Part shown: piece after piece, positions 29,701 to 40,822 of the stretch
Numbering within the stretch: position 1 is the stretch's first letter
How the letters are laid out: each line of letters begins with the position of its first letter
NCBI RefSeq assembly: GCF_001913705.1
Contig: NZ_MKQD01000065.1
Location: forward strand, 1 to 64,000
DNA: 64,000 nt
Direction of reading: 5' to 3'
DNA from: Thalassotalea sp. PP2-459
Lineage (GTDB): Bacteria; Pseudomonadota; Gammaproteobacteria; Enterobacterales; Alteromonadaceae
Notes under the pieces: model-generated
Told to the model about the DNA's origin: nothing
Databases searched by the model: none
What the model saw: only the letters and a program-made list of their open reading frames with translations
Position numbers and translations under genes: made by a program

Positions 29701-30369
29701 ATGATGATTTTAGTTGGTGGCGAAAAAGGCGGTAGCGGTAAAAGCTGCTTAGCTCAGAACTTAGCTGTATATTTTGCCAAGATTAAAAAGGGTATCGTGC
29801 TAATGGTTGATTGTGACCCACAACGCACAACATCGGATTGGATTCAGGCACGAAATACAGATCCTTCATTACCTGCGATTAATTGTATTCAGCTTTATGG
29901 TAAAATTCGCAATGACTTACTGAGCCTTAATCAACACTATGATTATGTGATTGTTGATTGTGGCGGCCAAGATAATCTTGCGCTGCGTGCTGCTATGTCG
30001 GTTGCTGATCATGTTATTATTCCACTAAGACCAAAGCGCAGAGATTTGAAAACTGTACCGCATATGGAAGATATGCTTAGTACTTGTAAAATGGTTAATC
30101 CAAAAATGCTTGCCTCGTTTGTGATCACACAATGCCCAGCATTACCGACCCAAGCCAATCGCATTATTGAAGCTAAAGATGTGTGTAAGTCATATGGTAT
30201 CAATGTATTGAATGCTGTGACTTATAGCAGGAACATTTATGATGATAGCGAAGAAAGTGGCTCTTCGGTGTTAGAAATAGACAGTGAAAGTAAAGCCGCA
30301 ATTGAGATCATATCGATTGCTGAAGAACTGATTGCCATGAAACCGGATAACTCGCATGAGTTTAACTGA
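29701..30369 (+). CDS. ParA/Soj-family P-loop ATPase
   Basis: The 222-residue protein has a deviant Walker A GGEKGGSGKSCLAQNLAVYF with the signature Lys (about residue 9) and catalytic Lys (about 14), a switch I region MVDCDPQRTTSDWIQ (about 38-52) and Walker B YVIVDCGGQ (about 83-91). There is no N-terminal DNA-binding extension, as in short type Ib partition ATPases and positioning ATPases. It overlaps by 14 bases a ribbon-helix-helix gene that may be its partner. Its cargo, whether chromosome, chemoreceptor array or other, is unknown. Confidence 0.88.
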   Translation: MMILVGGEKGGSGKSCLAQNLAVYFAKIKKGIVLMVDCDPQRTTSDWIQARNTDPSLPAINCIQLYGKIRNDLLSLNQHYDYVIVDCGGQDNLALRAAMSVADHVIIPLRPKRRDLKTVPHMEDMLSTCKMVNPKMLASFVITQCPALPTQANRIIEAKDVCKSYGINVLNAVTYSRNIYDDSEESGSSVLEIDSESKAAIEIISIAEELIAMKPDNSHEFN

Positions 30370-30739
30370 TTTAAAAAAAACCAAGGACGGTAATCAAAGT
30401 AAAAAAAAGAAAGATTTCACGGTTGATGACTTTATTGCGGATGCTGAAAATTATGCTAAAGGGCGCCCTACTTTGGTAAGTGAGGGCATTAATCGACCCG
30501 CTAAATTAGAAGAAGCTTTAGCGGCTGCTGCTCAATTAGAAAACGCCGAGAAAAAAAGTAAAAAACCGTTTAGACACGCTACATTTACCTTGAGTGAAGA
30601 TGCCATTGAACAACTGCATACTCTGTCAAAAGATACCAATCTTGCGAAATCACATATTATCCGTATTTTAATAAATGAATTATGTAATGAAGAGCAACAA
30701 AAAATGCTCAGTAAACTATTAGCCTCTAATGTAGACTAA
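30356..30739 (+). CDS. Ribbon-helix-helix-like partner of the ParA ATPase
   Basis: This 127-residue protein has a basic, disordered N-terminal half (LKKTKDGNQSKKKKDFTVDD) and a C-terminal part resembling a ribbon-helix-helix: FRHATFTLSEDAIEQLHTLS then KSHIIRILINELCN. In type Ib partition systems small RHH proteins with a flexible tail (ParG-like) bind DNA and stimulate ParA. The 14-base overlap with the ParA gene supports a pair. Not a ParB/Spo0J homologue. Confidence 0.65.
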   Translation: MSLTDLKKTKDGNQSKKKKDFTVDDFIADAENYAKGRPTLVSEGINRPAKLEEALAAAAQLENAEKKSKKPFRHATFTLSEDAIEQLHTLSKDTNLAKSHIIRILINELCNEEQQKMLSKLLASNVD

Positions 30740-30904
30740 ATTCGTTTGTTTGATCGCCATAAAGTTCAGAATTTATGCGTAAATTGCGAGTGAAACATTG
30801 CATAAATGGCCGTTGATATCTTACTAATGTTTTGAAAAATAACAATAAAATTATATTTATCTTTATTAAGTAGATAAAAGCTAGATTTAAGTAATCAGTT
30901 TCAC

Positions 30905-30910
30905 TATAAT
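30905..30910 (+). promoter_or_regulatory. Likely -10 element of the rpmB-rpmG operon
   Basis: TATAAT lies 81 bases before the rpmB start. The -35 is weak. An AGCTCGAGCT palindrome follows in the leader at 30958-30967. Confidence 0.45.
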
Positions 30911-30991
30911 ATGCCACCTTTTTCAGGATCCCAAGGCGACGGCCATGGGAAATTGTAGCTCGAGCTGAAATTAATTTTTGGAGTGACTCAC

Positions 30992-31228
30992 ATGTCTAGA
31001 GTTTGCCAAGTAACCGGCAAGAAACCAGTTGTAGGGAACAATCGTTCTCACGCAAGAAACGCCACTCGTCGTCGTTTCTTACCTAACCTTCAAGCCCATC
31101 GTTTTTGGGTTGAAAGTGAAAACCGTTTCGTTAAATTACGTTTAACTCCGAAAGGAATGCGTATTATCGATAAAAAAGGCATTGATGCAGTATTAGCTGA
31201 TATTCGTGCCCGTGGCGAAAAAGTCTAA
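30992..31228 (+). CDS. rpmB: 50S ribosomal protein L28
   Basis: The 78-residue protein starts [20 protein letters not shown], the universal L28 N-terminus. An upstream in-frame GTG at 30983 is rejected because the family begins at this ATG, which has GGAGTG upstream. It forms an operon with rpmG, 10 bases downstream. Confidence 0.98.
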   Translation: MSRVCQVTGKKPVVGNNRSHARNATRRRFLPNLQAHRFWVESENRFVKLRLTPKGMRIIDKKGIDAVLADIRARGEKV

Positions 31229-31238
31229 GGAATAAATC

Positions 31239-31394
31239 ATGCGTGATAAAATTCGTTTAGTTTCTAGTGCTGGCACAGGTCATTTTTATACTACTGATAA
31301 GAATAAAAAGACTATGCCTGAGAAGATGGAAATCAAAAAGTTTGATCCAAAAGCTCGTAAGCATGTTATGTACAAAGAAGCTAAAATTAAGTAG
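31239..31394 (+). CDS. rpmG: 50S ribosomal protein L33
   Basis: The 51-residue protein begins [20 protein letters not shown] and ends in YKEAKIK, typical of L33 of gammaproteobacteria. It lacks the Cys pairs, so this is the zinc-independent form. It follows rpmB with AAGGAA as ribosome site and is followed by a terminator. Confidence 0.98.
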   Translation: MRDKIRLVSSAGTGHFYTTDKNKKTMPEKMEIKKFDPKARKHVMYKEAKIK

Positions 31395-31416
31395 TTTTGG
31401 TTATCTAATTTAAAAG

Positions 31417-31437
31417 CCCGGTTTATCCGGGTTTTTT
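31417..31437 (+). terminator. Terminator of rpmB-rpmG
   Basis: CCCGG and CCGGG around TTTAT, followed by six T, 22 bases after the rpmG stop. Confidence 0.92.
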
Positions 31438-31462
31438 ATTGCCTGATGGTTGTGAAAATATT

Positions 31463-31846
31463 TCAATGCCAAGGCATATGAAAATCAATATTGGTACGTA
31501 ATTGCTGCGCATCAATGGGCTTTGTCATATATGCACTCGCGCCAACATTCAACGCTCGGCGCATGTCTTTTTCATCGTTAGAGCCTGAAATAATCAACAC
31601 GGGAATATCTCTGCGACTTTTTGATTGTTTGATACGTTTACAGCATTCGAAGCCGTCCATGTTAGGCATACTGATGTCCATTAAGATCATGGTGGGCTTA
31701 ATTTCTGTCAATAATTTAAGTGCTTGAACGCCGTCTTTAGCAATATGAATTTTATGGCCTAATTCTTTAATTTGATTGCAAATAACACGGATATTGGTAG
31801 AGCTATCATCGACAATTAGTATGCTTGATGTTAATTGGTCATCCAT
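31463..31846 (-). CDS. Single-domain response regulator
   Basis: The protein has 127 residues from the ATG at 31846; a TTG at 31861 would add 5. It is a CheY-like receiver only: acidic pair ILIVDDSSTNIRV, phospho-Asp in MILMDISMPNMDG, Thr/Ser in VLIISGSND and Lys in YMTKPIDAQQL. There is no output domain. No kinase gene is adjacent, so its partner is unknown. It converges with rpmG. Confidence 0.92.
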   Translation of the reverse strand: MDDQLTSSILIVDDSSTNIRVICNQIKELGHKIHIAKDGVQALKLLTEIKPTMILMDISMPNMDGFECCKRIKQSKSRRDIPVLIISGSNDEKDMRRALNVGASAYMTKPIDAQQLRTNIDFHMPWH

Positions 31847-32100
31847 AACGCAGTTACTCAATAATTCACTTTGTATTATTAAGCGTAGAACAACATAGCA
31901 TAACTAATCAACTAAAGTTTAACATCATGAGAATACAATGATGATGTTAACTCAATGTAATTGTGTCAGTTATTTTTACAGCAAAATATTTTGTTTTTTT
32001 TAACTATTTGATATTTATTGTTAATTTCTGTTGGCGCTATTTTTGCATCACAGGCTTTGTAATTATAATGTTAATAATAATAGCTAGAAAGAGAGCAAAT

Positions 32101-33282
32101 ATGTCCAATATTAAAACGAAGACGCGCAAACTGATTAGTGCTATGTCACTTGCTTCAATGGCAGTGATGGGCCAAGCAAACGCAGACCTTCTAAGCCTTG
32201 ATATCGATAACTCAAATGCACAAGCGTATATCGCTTCTGGTAATGGTGATAATTCAGTTACTCGCGGTGATAATTTAGCCAGCATTACTGACCCTAATAC
32301 AGCGAGCTCGCCTTTTAGTGGTGTCGTGAGTATTTTTATTGAAATGAATGGCTCTGGCTTCATTTGTACCGGCGCAGCGTTAAATAAACGCCATATATTG
32401 AGTGCAGCACACTGTGTTGATGAAAATGATCAAGGTACCACGATTAATCTAGCTGATCCGAACAACAATGTCCGTGTTATTTTCAATAGTGATGGTACAT
32501 ATAACGATATTATTACTGCTCAAAAAGTTGATATACACCCGGGGTACGATGGTTTTAATGTATGTCCTGATGGTTCAATTGGCTGTGTAAACGATGATGT
32601 TGCTATCATTGAATTAGATCGCGATATTCCTGCGGGCACAAAAACATACGATTTATTCTCAGGCCAAGTATTTGATACTAATAACTTAGCTAACCAAGGT
32701 GGTGGTGACGGTTCATTGTTTACTATGGTAGGTTATGGTACGCGTGGCGATGGCTATTCAGGCTATTACACTAATGATGGTGATGCAGATGGTTCTCCTG
32801 ACTTTTTCTCAAAGCTTGTGGGCATGAACATTGTTGATGCGATTAGTTTTGATGATGATGGTTCAGGTCAAGCTGAAGTATGGCATGCAGACTTTGATGG
32901 CACATACACCGATAATGATGATTTGTTTGGTGGTGGTGCTGGCGAAGAGTACGATTTTGACTTTTTCTGTGATGTGTATGGTATTTGTAGTTCTTGGTTA
33001 CCAGAAGGCATAGAAGCAAACATTGGTGGTGGTGACTCAGGTGGTCCGTCATTTGTTTATAATAGCTTAACTGATACATACGAAATTGCGGGTATTAATA
33101 CCTTTGGTGCGCGTACATCTCCAGTAGCACCAGGTGCTTATGGCGATCGTTTTGGCGGAATTTTGATGAATCCATACGCAAATTGGATTGCAGCACAGGT
33201 ATCGCAAATTCCTACTCCTGGTTCAATTATGCTATTTGGTTTAGCATTAGCAGGTTTAGCAACGGCGCGTCGTAAAGCGTAA
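32101..33282 (+). CDS. Secreted trypsin-family serine protease with PEP-CTERM-like anchor
   Basis: The 393 residues begin with a signal peptide (LISAMSLASMAVMGQANA). A chymotrypsin-fold domain has His in ILSAAHCVDE (about 104), Asp in NDDVAIIELD (about 166) and Ser in GGGDSGGPSFVY (about 312). Acidic Asp-rich loops around 230-290 suggest calcium binding. The C-terminus IPTPGSIMLFGLALAGLATA then RRKA has the PEP-CTERM layout (short motif, helix, basic end), a sorting signal cut by exosortase, here as PTPGS. The ATG at 32101 with GAGAG upstream is chosen over a longer frame opening at 31963. Confidence 0.88.
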   Translation: MSNIKTKTRKLISAMSLASMAVMGQANADLLSLDIDNSNAQAYIASGNGDNSVTRGDNLASITDPNTASSPFSGVVSIFIEMNGSGFICTGAALNKRHILSAAHCVDENDQGTTINLADPNNNVRVIFNSDGTYNDIITAQKVDIHPGYDGFNVCPDGSIGCVNDDVAIIELDRDIPAGTKTYDLFSGQVFDTNNLANQGGGDGSLFTMVGYGTRGDGYSGYYTNDGDADGSPDFFSKLVGMNIVDAISFDDDGSGQAEVWHADFDGTYTDNDDLFGGGAGEEYDFDFFCDVYGICSSWLPEGIEANIGGGDSGGPSFVYNSLTDTYEIAGINTFGARTSPVAPGAYGDRFGGILMNPYANWIAAQVSQIPTPGSIMLFGLALAGLATARRKA

Positions 33283-33305
33283 GTACGTGCTTGTTGTGTT
33301 ATTAT

Positions 33306-33333
33306 AAGGGTTAGCTGAGGCTAGCCCTTTTTT
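33306..33333 (+). terminator. Terminator after the protease gene
   Basis: AAGGGTTAGC and GCTAGCCCTT (one G-T pair) with TGAG loop, followed by T-run. It ends 16 bases before the next start. Confidence 0.88.
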
Positions 33334-33348
33334 ATTTGGAGTGTAAAC

Positions 33349-33678
33349 ATGTTTAGAGGTGTGTTGTTTATACTGGTTTGCTTAATGAGTGTATTTCACG
33401 CACAGGAACAACCTGAGGTAAAACTACCAAAACATCCTGAAACGTTTGGCAAGGTATCAAATAGCGTTATTTTTCTAAATGTACTTGTTAATGAACATGG
33501 TAAGGTCGAAGAGGTAAAATTATCGAATGCTGAACAATATAATTCTTTTAACCAATTTGCACTGCTTCGTACGAAAAAGACGAGTTTTCCTGTTAAGTAC
33601 GAACAGGGGGTACCAATTAAGTATTGGATCAAAAAACATAAAGTTCAATACCAAGTTAAGCCAATGAAAACAAAGTAA
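33349..33678 (+). CDS. Periplasmic TonB C-terminal-domain-like protein
   Basis: The 109-residue protein has a signal peptide (about 1-19; GVLFILVCLMSVFHA) and then a domain resembling the TonB C-terminus: IFLNVLVNEHGKVEEVKLSN, then ALLRTKKTSFPVKYEQGVPI. It has no membrane anchor or Pro-rich arm, so it cannot energise transport like TonB. Similar short free TonB-C proteins occur in Alteromonadales with unknown role. A terminator separates it from the protease gene. Confidence 0.65.
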   Translation: MFRGVLFILVCLMSVFHAQEQPEVKLPKHPETFGKVSNSVIFLNVLVNEHGKVEEVKLSNAEQYNSFNQFALLRTKKTSFPVKYEQGVPIKYWIKKHKVQYQVKPMKTK

Positions 33679-33713
33679 CTTACTCAATAAAAATAACTAA
33701 TTGAGTTGCGTAG

Positions 33714-34673
33714 TTAGCATGGTTTAAGGTGCTTGATAAGCGTATCATACGTTTGTTGTTTGCTTAACGATAAGGCTGACTTTTCTATCGAATTGATTAA
33801 CTGATATGCTTGGCAGTTCATCTGTTGTTTGACGTACAATTGACTTAATCTAAATTTTATCAGCAAAATTTTATTTGAATCTTGCGCTTGTTGGGAAAAT
33901 GACAGTGCTTTTTCAAAATACAACGTAGCCGTGTTTAACTGTGCTAACTGTTCATAAATATCGGCAAGATTATATCGAATAACCCCTTGTTGCTGCTTAT
34001 TACCTACTATGTCTCCCCAATAAAGTGCTGCCTTCCAACGCTGCTCAGCTTCTTGATACTTTTGCAATTTTGCAGCCGCATGCCCTAAATTACCATGTAA
34101 TTCGGTTTTAAAGAGCGCGTTTTTACTGTCTTTAAATTTCACGGTTAACTGAGACAACAGTGAATAGGCCTGCTGTACCTCGCCGTATTGCATTGTTAAA
34201 TTGGCTAACTCTACAAGTCGCATAGGAGAGGGAAATATTTCATTCATCTGCTTGAGTAAGGTTATCGCCTTTTCGGCATATATTTTTGTTTTTTCGGATT
34301 TTCCGAAAGCTCTTAACGATTTTGCATGGTAAATATAAACGGTAATCTTAAAGGGGATTGGTAGGTTGTCGTGGCTTAGCCATTTAGTTGTTTCTTCGAG
34401 TAACGATTTATTACGTTGTAAGTTAAATAACGCAACAAATCGATATTGAAGTAAGTCATATTTAACCAATTCACTTTGGTTTTTTTTACTGAGCTCAAGG
34501 TCTATTCGAGACAAGCAATCGAAAGGTGAAGTAATACATACACTGTCTATCGATTTTTCTTTGAAATTATCGGTAGATGACTTAGTTAAGGCATGAGCAA
34601 CAAGCGTATTAAATACGCTTATCGTTAAAAAAGCATAACGTAACGTTAACGTTTTTAACAATCGTTGCTTCAT
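33714..34673 (-). CDS. Secreted tetratricopeptide-repeat protein
   Basis: The 319-residue protein has a hydrophobic N-terminal signal (LRYAFLTISVFNTLVAHALT) and TPR-like helical pairs from about residue 100 to 300 (LYWGDIVGNKQQQGVIRYNL, ADIYEQLAQLNTATLYFEKA). Two Cys near residues 46 and 53 may pair. It starts 15 bases after the M1 peptidase stop on the same strand, so the two are probably co-transcribed. TPRs bind protein partners. The partner is unknown. Confidence 0.8.
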   Translation of the reverse strand: MKQRLLKTLTLRYAFLTISVFNTLVAHALTKSSTDNFKEKSIDSVCITSPFDCLSRIDLELSKKNQSELVKYDLLQYRFVALFNLQRNKSLLEETTKWLSHDNLPIPFKITVYIYHAKSLRAFGKSEKTKIYAEKAITLLKQMNEIFPSPMRLVELANLTMQYGEVQQAYSLLSQLTVKFKDSKNALFKTELHGNLGHAAAKLQKYQEAEQRWKAALYWGDIVGNKQQQGVIRYNLADIYEQLAQLNTATLYFEKALSFSQQAQDSNKILLIKFRLSQLYVKQQMNCQAYQLINSIEKSALSLSKQQTYDTLIKHLKPC

Positions 34674-34688
34674 TTTTCATACAGCCGT

Positions 34689-36365
34689 TTAACTACCTAA
34701 TATGTTCATAGTATTGATATAAAAGTTTTTATCAACAACAAAAGTTGGATCTTTTTGACTAATTTGTACATTTGTCCATGTAGTTGTTGGGCTAAGCCAT
34801 TGCATTTTATCGTTAATTTTTACTTTTACAGGCATATCAAAGCCAGGCTTTACATTGCTCCAACGTACGCGTAATTGCTCGCCTTTTAAAAAATATTCTA
34901 ACGTGGGAACACGGTTGTCACGCAGATATTGATCAAAAATGTTCGATAGCGACTTACCTGTTTTGTTTTCCATGTATTGTTCAATTTGCTGCGTTGTCAC
35001 GGTTTGATGATAAAATTGTTTTCCTAAACCACGTAAGGTTTCTCGCCATAAATCATCGTTATTTACAATTTGACGAATGGTATGCAGCATATTTCCGCCT
35101 TTATCATACATATCGCTAGAGCCTTCACTATGCACGTGGTATTCACCAATAATAGCTTTTTGGTTTTGTATGTTAATACGTTGGCCACGCGTATAACCAA
35201 ACGCAGCTTCTTTGCCATAGTGGTATTCTAAAAATAAACTTTCAGAGTAATTGGTAAAGCTTTCGTGGATCCACATATCAGCAATGTCTTTACTGGTAAT
35301 GTTATTGGCGAACCATTCATGACCCGTTTCGTGCACGATAATAAAATCAAATAACATACCTGCACCCGTCAAACTGCGATCTCTGCCAAGGTAGCCATTT
35401 TGATATCCGTTACCATAGGTTACAGAGCTTTGGTGTTCCATACCTAAATAAGGGGCTTCAACTAATTTATAGCTGTCTTCGTAAAAAGGATATGGTCCAA
35501 ACCAGTGTTCTAGCGCTTCAATGGTGCGCTTAGCATCTTTAAATTGTTCTTGAGCTTTTTCAAGGTTGTCACGCAGTACCCAGTAATCCATATCAAGCAC
35601 ACCTTTTTCCCCTTGATACTTTTCACCGAAGTGGACGTAGTCACCGATATTAATATTTACCCCGTAATTATTAATCGGATTAACAACTTGCCAGTGGTAG
35701 GTTTTGGTTTGTTTTTCTTTATTATGATCAATTGCTAACAAACGACCATTAGATACGTCAACTAAGTGTTCTGGTACTTCAACACTCATCTTGATACCCT
35801 GATCAGGCTCATCGTAGCCATGGTCTTTATTAGGCCACCAAATACTTGCGCCAATGCCTTGATTGCTTGAGGCGATAAAATCAATACCGTTGCTATCTTT
35901 TTTCCATGTGATACCACCGTCCCAAGGGGCACGTTTTGCCACTTGCGGTTTACCTGAAAAGTGTAGGACTACTTGTTGTTCACTACCTATAGGAGCGTTG
36001 TTTAACGTGTGGATAAAATAACTGTAGCCATCTTGGTCGATGTTTAATACTTGGCCTTTTTGTGTCGCTTTTGTCAGCTTCATCGGGGGTTGTAATTCAA
36101 TTTGCAGACGATCAGTTTTGCTAATAACACGATAACTTACAGTATTGGTACCTGCGATGGTTCGAGTAGAAGGATCTACTTCAATCGCTAAATGATAATG
36201 ACTTAAATCCCACCACTGACGCTCAGGTGTGATTGAACCGCGTAACACGTCTTGGCGTGTAGTTTCGCCATTAGTGCCAAATAAATTATCAGCCATTGTG
36301 ATAGGTGATTGTAGTGTAAGAGCTGTTGTTAAAGTGAGTAAACTCAGTGCAATTTTTTTCATCAT
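34689..36365 (-). CDS. Exported M1-family zinc aminopeptidase
   Basis: The 558-residue protein begins with a signal peptide (about 1-25; LSLLTLTTALTLQSPITMA). The gluzincin zinc site is HETGHEWFANNITSKDIADM followed by WIHE, that is HExxH and Glu after the usual 18 residues (about residue 340). GMEHQ (about 305) stands for the GAMEN exopeptidase loop. It lacks the long C-terminal helical domain of PepN (870 residues), as in short M1 enzymes of marine bacteria. It probably trims peptides in the periplasm. Confidence 0.9.
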   Translation of the reverse strand: MMKKIALSLLTLTTALTLQSPITMADNLFGTNGETTRQDVLRGSITPERQWWDLSHYHLAIEVDPSTRTIAGTNTVSYRVISKTDRLQIELQPPMKLTKATQKGQVLNIDQDGYSYFIHTLNNAPIGSEQQVVLHFSGKPQVAKRAPWDGGITWKKDSNGIDFIASSNQGIGASIWWPNKDHGYDEPDQGIKMSVEVPEHLVDVSNGRLLAIDHNKEKQTKTYHWQVVNPINNYGVNINIGDYVHFGEKYQGEKGVLDMDYWVLRDNLEKAQEQFKDAKRTIEALEHWFGPYPFYEDSYKLVEAPYLGMEHQSSVTYGNGYQNGYLGRDRSLTGAGMLFDFIIVHETGHEWFANNITSKDIADMWIHESFTNYSESLFLEYHYGKEAAFGYTRGQRINIQNQKAIIGEYHVHSEGSSDMYDKGGNMLHTIRQIVNNDDLWRETLRGLGKQFYHQTVTTQQIEQYMENKTGKSLSNIFDQYLRDNRVPTLEYFLKGEQLRVRWSNVKPGFDMPVKVKINDKMQWLSPTTTWTNVQISQKDPTFVVDKNFYINTMNILGS

Positions 36366-36514
36366 AATGTCTTCTTTTTGATTTTATGTATACTGTATAA
36401 TTTTTGTTGGTTTTTCTCTATCTTAGCCTGAATTAATCTTGCAGGCTACCGTAACATTCTCTAGAATTAGTAAGGTGAGTAATGTTACTTGAAAAAGTAA
36501 AACTAACATTATCA
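36366..36514. promoter_or_regulatory. Divergent promoter region, M1 peptidase and thi operon
   Basis: It is AT-rich. GTAACATT (36451-36458) and AATGTTAC (36481-36488) form an 8-base inverted repeat just ahead of the riboswitch. No other gene is seen. Confidence 0.4.
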
Positions 36515-36602
36515 ATCTTGTCGGAGTGCCATTGGGCTGAGATCGCGTAAGCGGGATCCGTAGAACCTGATCTGAGTAATTTCAGCGAAGGAAACAAGGG
36601 AA
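36515..36602 (+). ncRNA. TPP riboswitch (THI element)
   Basis: The conserved core is clear: GGAGTGCC, then GGGCTGAGATCG, GGGATCCG, GAACCTGATC and AATTTCAGCGAAGGAAACAA, the thi-box order. It lies about 107 bases before thiC. When thiamin pyrophosphate binds, expression of the thi operon falls. The region to the start codon has no obvious intrinsic terminator, so control at translation of thiC is likelier. Confidence 0.97.
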
Positions 36603-36648
36603 ATATCGATTTTATATTTTCTTGATCTACCCCAACTCCGCCTTATAA

Positions 36649-38667
<2,019 letters not shown>

Positions 38668-38683
38668 GCATCAGTCGGGACAT

Positions 38684-39820
38684 ATGGCTGAAATTGCCAT
38701 TGTTGGTGCGGGTTTAATGGGGCGTTTAGCTGCGGTTTCACTTGCACGTGAAGGACATAAAGTAACTTTAATTGATAAAGATGATATCAACGGGACAAAC
38801 AGCGCCGCTTATGCGGCGGCTGGCATGCTAACCCCTTTAGGTGAGGCAATGCATTGTGATGCAAATATTGTTGAAATGGGCTTTATTTCGTTAGCACTTT
38901 GGCCCACTTTATTATCAAATCTTGCAAGTTATACTTACTTTCAGCAACAAGGTTCTATTATGGTTGCGCACGAGCAAGACCATTCTGAATTACTACGATA
39001 TAAGCGATTTTTACAACAACACTATGCTAATCACGCAGTGCAAGAGCTGGATCGTCAGCGATTGGTGAATCTAGAGCCAGAGCTCTCAAGGCACTTTAAT
39101 CAGGGACTTTTTCTACCGGAAGAAGGGCAGCTTGGAAATCGTAAATTACTGTTAGCGCTAGAAGAAGAAATAAAAACGTTAGCTGTTGAGTGGCTAACCG
39201 TATCCAATGTAAGCGCAATAAAGCAAGTAAATAATTGTGTTGAGCTAACGATTAATGACGAGCAACGTACGGTTGAGTTAGTGATAGATTGCCGAGGTAC
39301 TGGTGCGAGACAGGCTGTAGCCCAACAGGCAATGCCATTAAATGATTTACGAGCAGTTCGTGGTGAACTATTTCAGTTATTCGCGCCTGATGTAAACATT
39401 CAGCGTCCTGTACGACTAATGCATCCAAGGTATCAACTCTATATTGCACCAAAAACACATGGTTATTTTGTGGTAGGCGCGACTGAAATTGAAAGTGATG
39501 ATAGCTCACCTATGACAGTACGGTCGGCGATGGAACTATTAAGCGCCGCCTATAGTGTGCATTCTGGTTTTGCAGAAGCTAATATTCGTCAGCATATCAG
39601 CCAATTACGTCCTGCGTTTAGTGATAACCAGCCAAAAATCAGTATTGACAACAAGGTTATTCAAATCAATGGACTCTATCGGCATGGCTTTTTAATTGCC
39701 CCAGTGGTTTTGGCGCAACTACTCTCTGCTGTGAATGCCACACTTTCAGCTGAACAAAGCGTACATTCTTCTTATCAACATTTATTACCGGTGAATTTTT
39801 CCCATGAATATATTCATTAA
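38684..39820 (+). CDS. thiO: FAD-dependent glycine oxidase ThiO
   Basis: The 378-residue flavoprotein supplies dehydroglycine for thiazole synthesis by oxidising glycine. The N-terminal FAD motif IVGAGLMGRLAAVSLAREGH is at about residues 5-24, and YAAAGMLTPLGEA follows, as in ThiO. C-terminal LRPAFSDNQPKI and IQINGLYRHGFLIAP are typical. The ATG at 38684 is chosen because the FAD motif starts right after it; longer starts overlap thiC. Use of ThiO and the lack of thiH mean an oxygen-dependent route. Confidence 0.93.
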   Translation: MAEIAIVGAGLMGRLAAVSLAREGHKVTLIDKDDINGTNSAAYAAAGMLTPLGEAMHCDANIVEMGFISLALWPTLLSNLASYTYFQQQGSIMVAHEQDHSELLRYKRFLQQHYANHAVQELDRQRLVNLEPELSRHFNQGLFLPEEGQLGNRKLLLALEEEIKTLAVEWLTVSNVSAIKQVNNCVELTINDEQRTVELVIDCRGTGARQAVAQQAMPLNDLRAVRGELFQLFAPDVNIQRPVRLMHPRYQLYIAPKTHGYFVVGATEIESDDSSPMTVRSAMELLSAAYSVHSGFAEANIRQHISQLRPAFSDNQPKISIDNKVIQINGLYRHGFLIAPVVLAQLLSAVNATLSAEQSVHSSYQHLLPVNFSHEYIH

Positions 39821-40013
39821 TGGTGAGCAAGTTTCCTTGTTTGAACAAGCAAGTGTTGCTGACGCTCTACAACAATATTTGACGGAACAACAGCAAGCGT
39901 TAACGTTTGCTGTGGCATTAAACAGTGATTTTGTCGCAAATAGTGATTATGCAACAACATGCTTAACGGAACATGACACACTAGATGTGTTATTTCCAAT
40001 TCAGGGAGGGTAG
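39804..40013 (+). CDS. thiS: Sulfur carrier protein ThiS
   Basis: The 69-residue ubiquitin-like protein ends in FPIQGG, the Gly-Gly tail which is adenylated and thiocarboxylated to donate sulfur for the thiazole. It overlaps thiO by 17 bases and is followed 2 bases later by thiG. The adenylating enzyme ThiF is not encoded in this operon. Confidence 0.95.
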   Translation: MNIFINGEQVSLFEQASVADALQQYLTEQQQALTFAVALNSDFVANSDYATTCLTEHDTLDVLFPIQGG

Positions 40014-40015
40014 TC

Positions 40016-40822
40016 ATGTCGTTTTCTATCTATGGCCAAGCCTTATCCAGTCGACTATTAATTGGCAGCGCATTATACCCCTCACCTGAGATCATGAAAA
40101 AAGCGATTCTAGCCAGTGACTCACAAGTGGTGACGCTTTCATTAAAAAGGCAAAACCCTAATGCCATGGGCGGTGAACAAATTTGGCGATATATCCAAGA
40201 GATCGTTAACGTTAAACAAGGTTTTTTATTACCGAATACGGCGGGATGCAAATCGGCAAAAGAAGCGGTCACCCTTGCAAAAATGAGCAGAGAAATATTC
40301 GCGACCGATTGGATAAAGCTTGAAGTCATTGGTGATGACTACAACTTACAACCAGATGCGATTGAATTGCTAGTGGCTACAGAGCAACTAATCGCTGATG
40401 GGTTTAAAGTGCTACCCTATTGCACTGATGATTTGGTGTTATGCCAGCGATTGTATGATTTAGGTTGTCAGGTGATCATGCCTTGGGCGTCACCTATTGG
40501 TACGGGTAAAGGGTTAATGAACCCTTATAACCTCGAAACCATACGCTTAAGATTACCAAATGCCACGTTAATTTTAGATGCAGGAATAGGTAAACCTTCA
40601 GATGCGTGTTTAGCCATGGAAATGGGCTACGACGGTGTGTTATTAAATTCTGCTATCGCATTGGCAGATAACCCCGTGGCAATGGCGCAAGCGTTTTCAT
40701 TGGCAGTAGCGTCAGGTGAAAAAGCATACGTTGCGGGGCTTATGCCTGAAAGACAAACAGCACACCCTAGTACGCCTACATTAGATACGCCCTTTTGGCA
40801 CCATCATGGAGCAACAAAATGA
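40016..40822 (+). CDS. thiG: Thiazole synthase ThiG
   Basis: This 268-residue TIM-barrel enzyme condenses deoxyxylulose phosphate, dehydroglycine and ThiS-thiocarboxylate. Visible are the N-terminal [20 protein letters not shown], the Schiff-base region VTLSLKRQN, and the C-terminal [20 protein letters not shown] with the phosphate-binding loop. It overlaps the next gene by 4 bases (ATGA). Confidence 0.95.
   Translation: MSFSIYGQALSSRLLIGSALYPSPEIMKKAILASDSQVVTLSLKRQNPNAMGGEQIWRYIQEIVNVKQGFLLPNTAGCKSAKEAVTLAKMSREIFATDWIKLEVIGDDYNLQPDAIELLVATEQLIADGFKVLPYCTDDLVLCQRLYDLGCQVIMPWASPIGTGKGLMNPYNLETIRLRLPNATLILDAGIGKPSDACLAMEMGYDGVLLNSAIALADNPVAMAQAFSLAVASGEKAYVAGLMPERQTAHPSTPTLDTPFWHHHGATK

Noticed and set aside
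32037-33079. Minus-strand frames opposite the PEP-CTERM protease
   Set aside because: The His/Gln-rich translation mirrors the Asp-rich acidic loops of the real gene; coincidence of codon use.
36366-36514. Separate small RNA or leader-peptide gene before the TPP riboswitch
   Set aside because: Only an 8-base dyad is present, with no frame having a ribosome site and no terminator.
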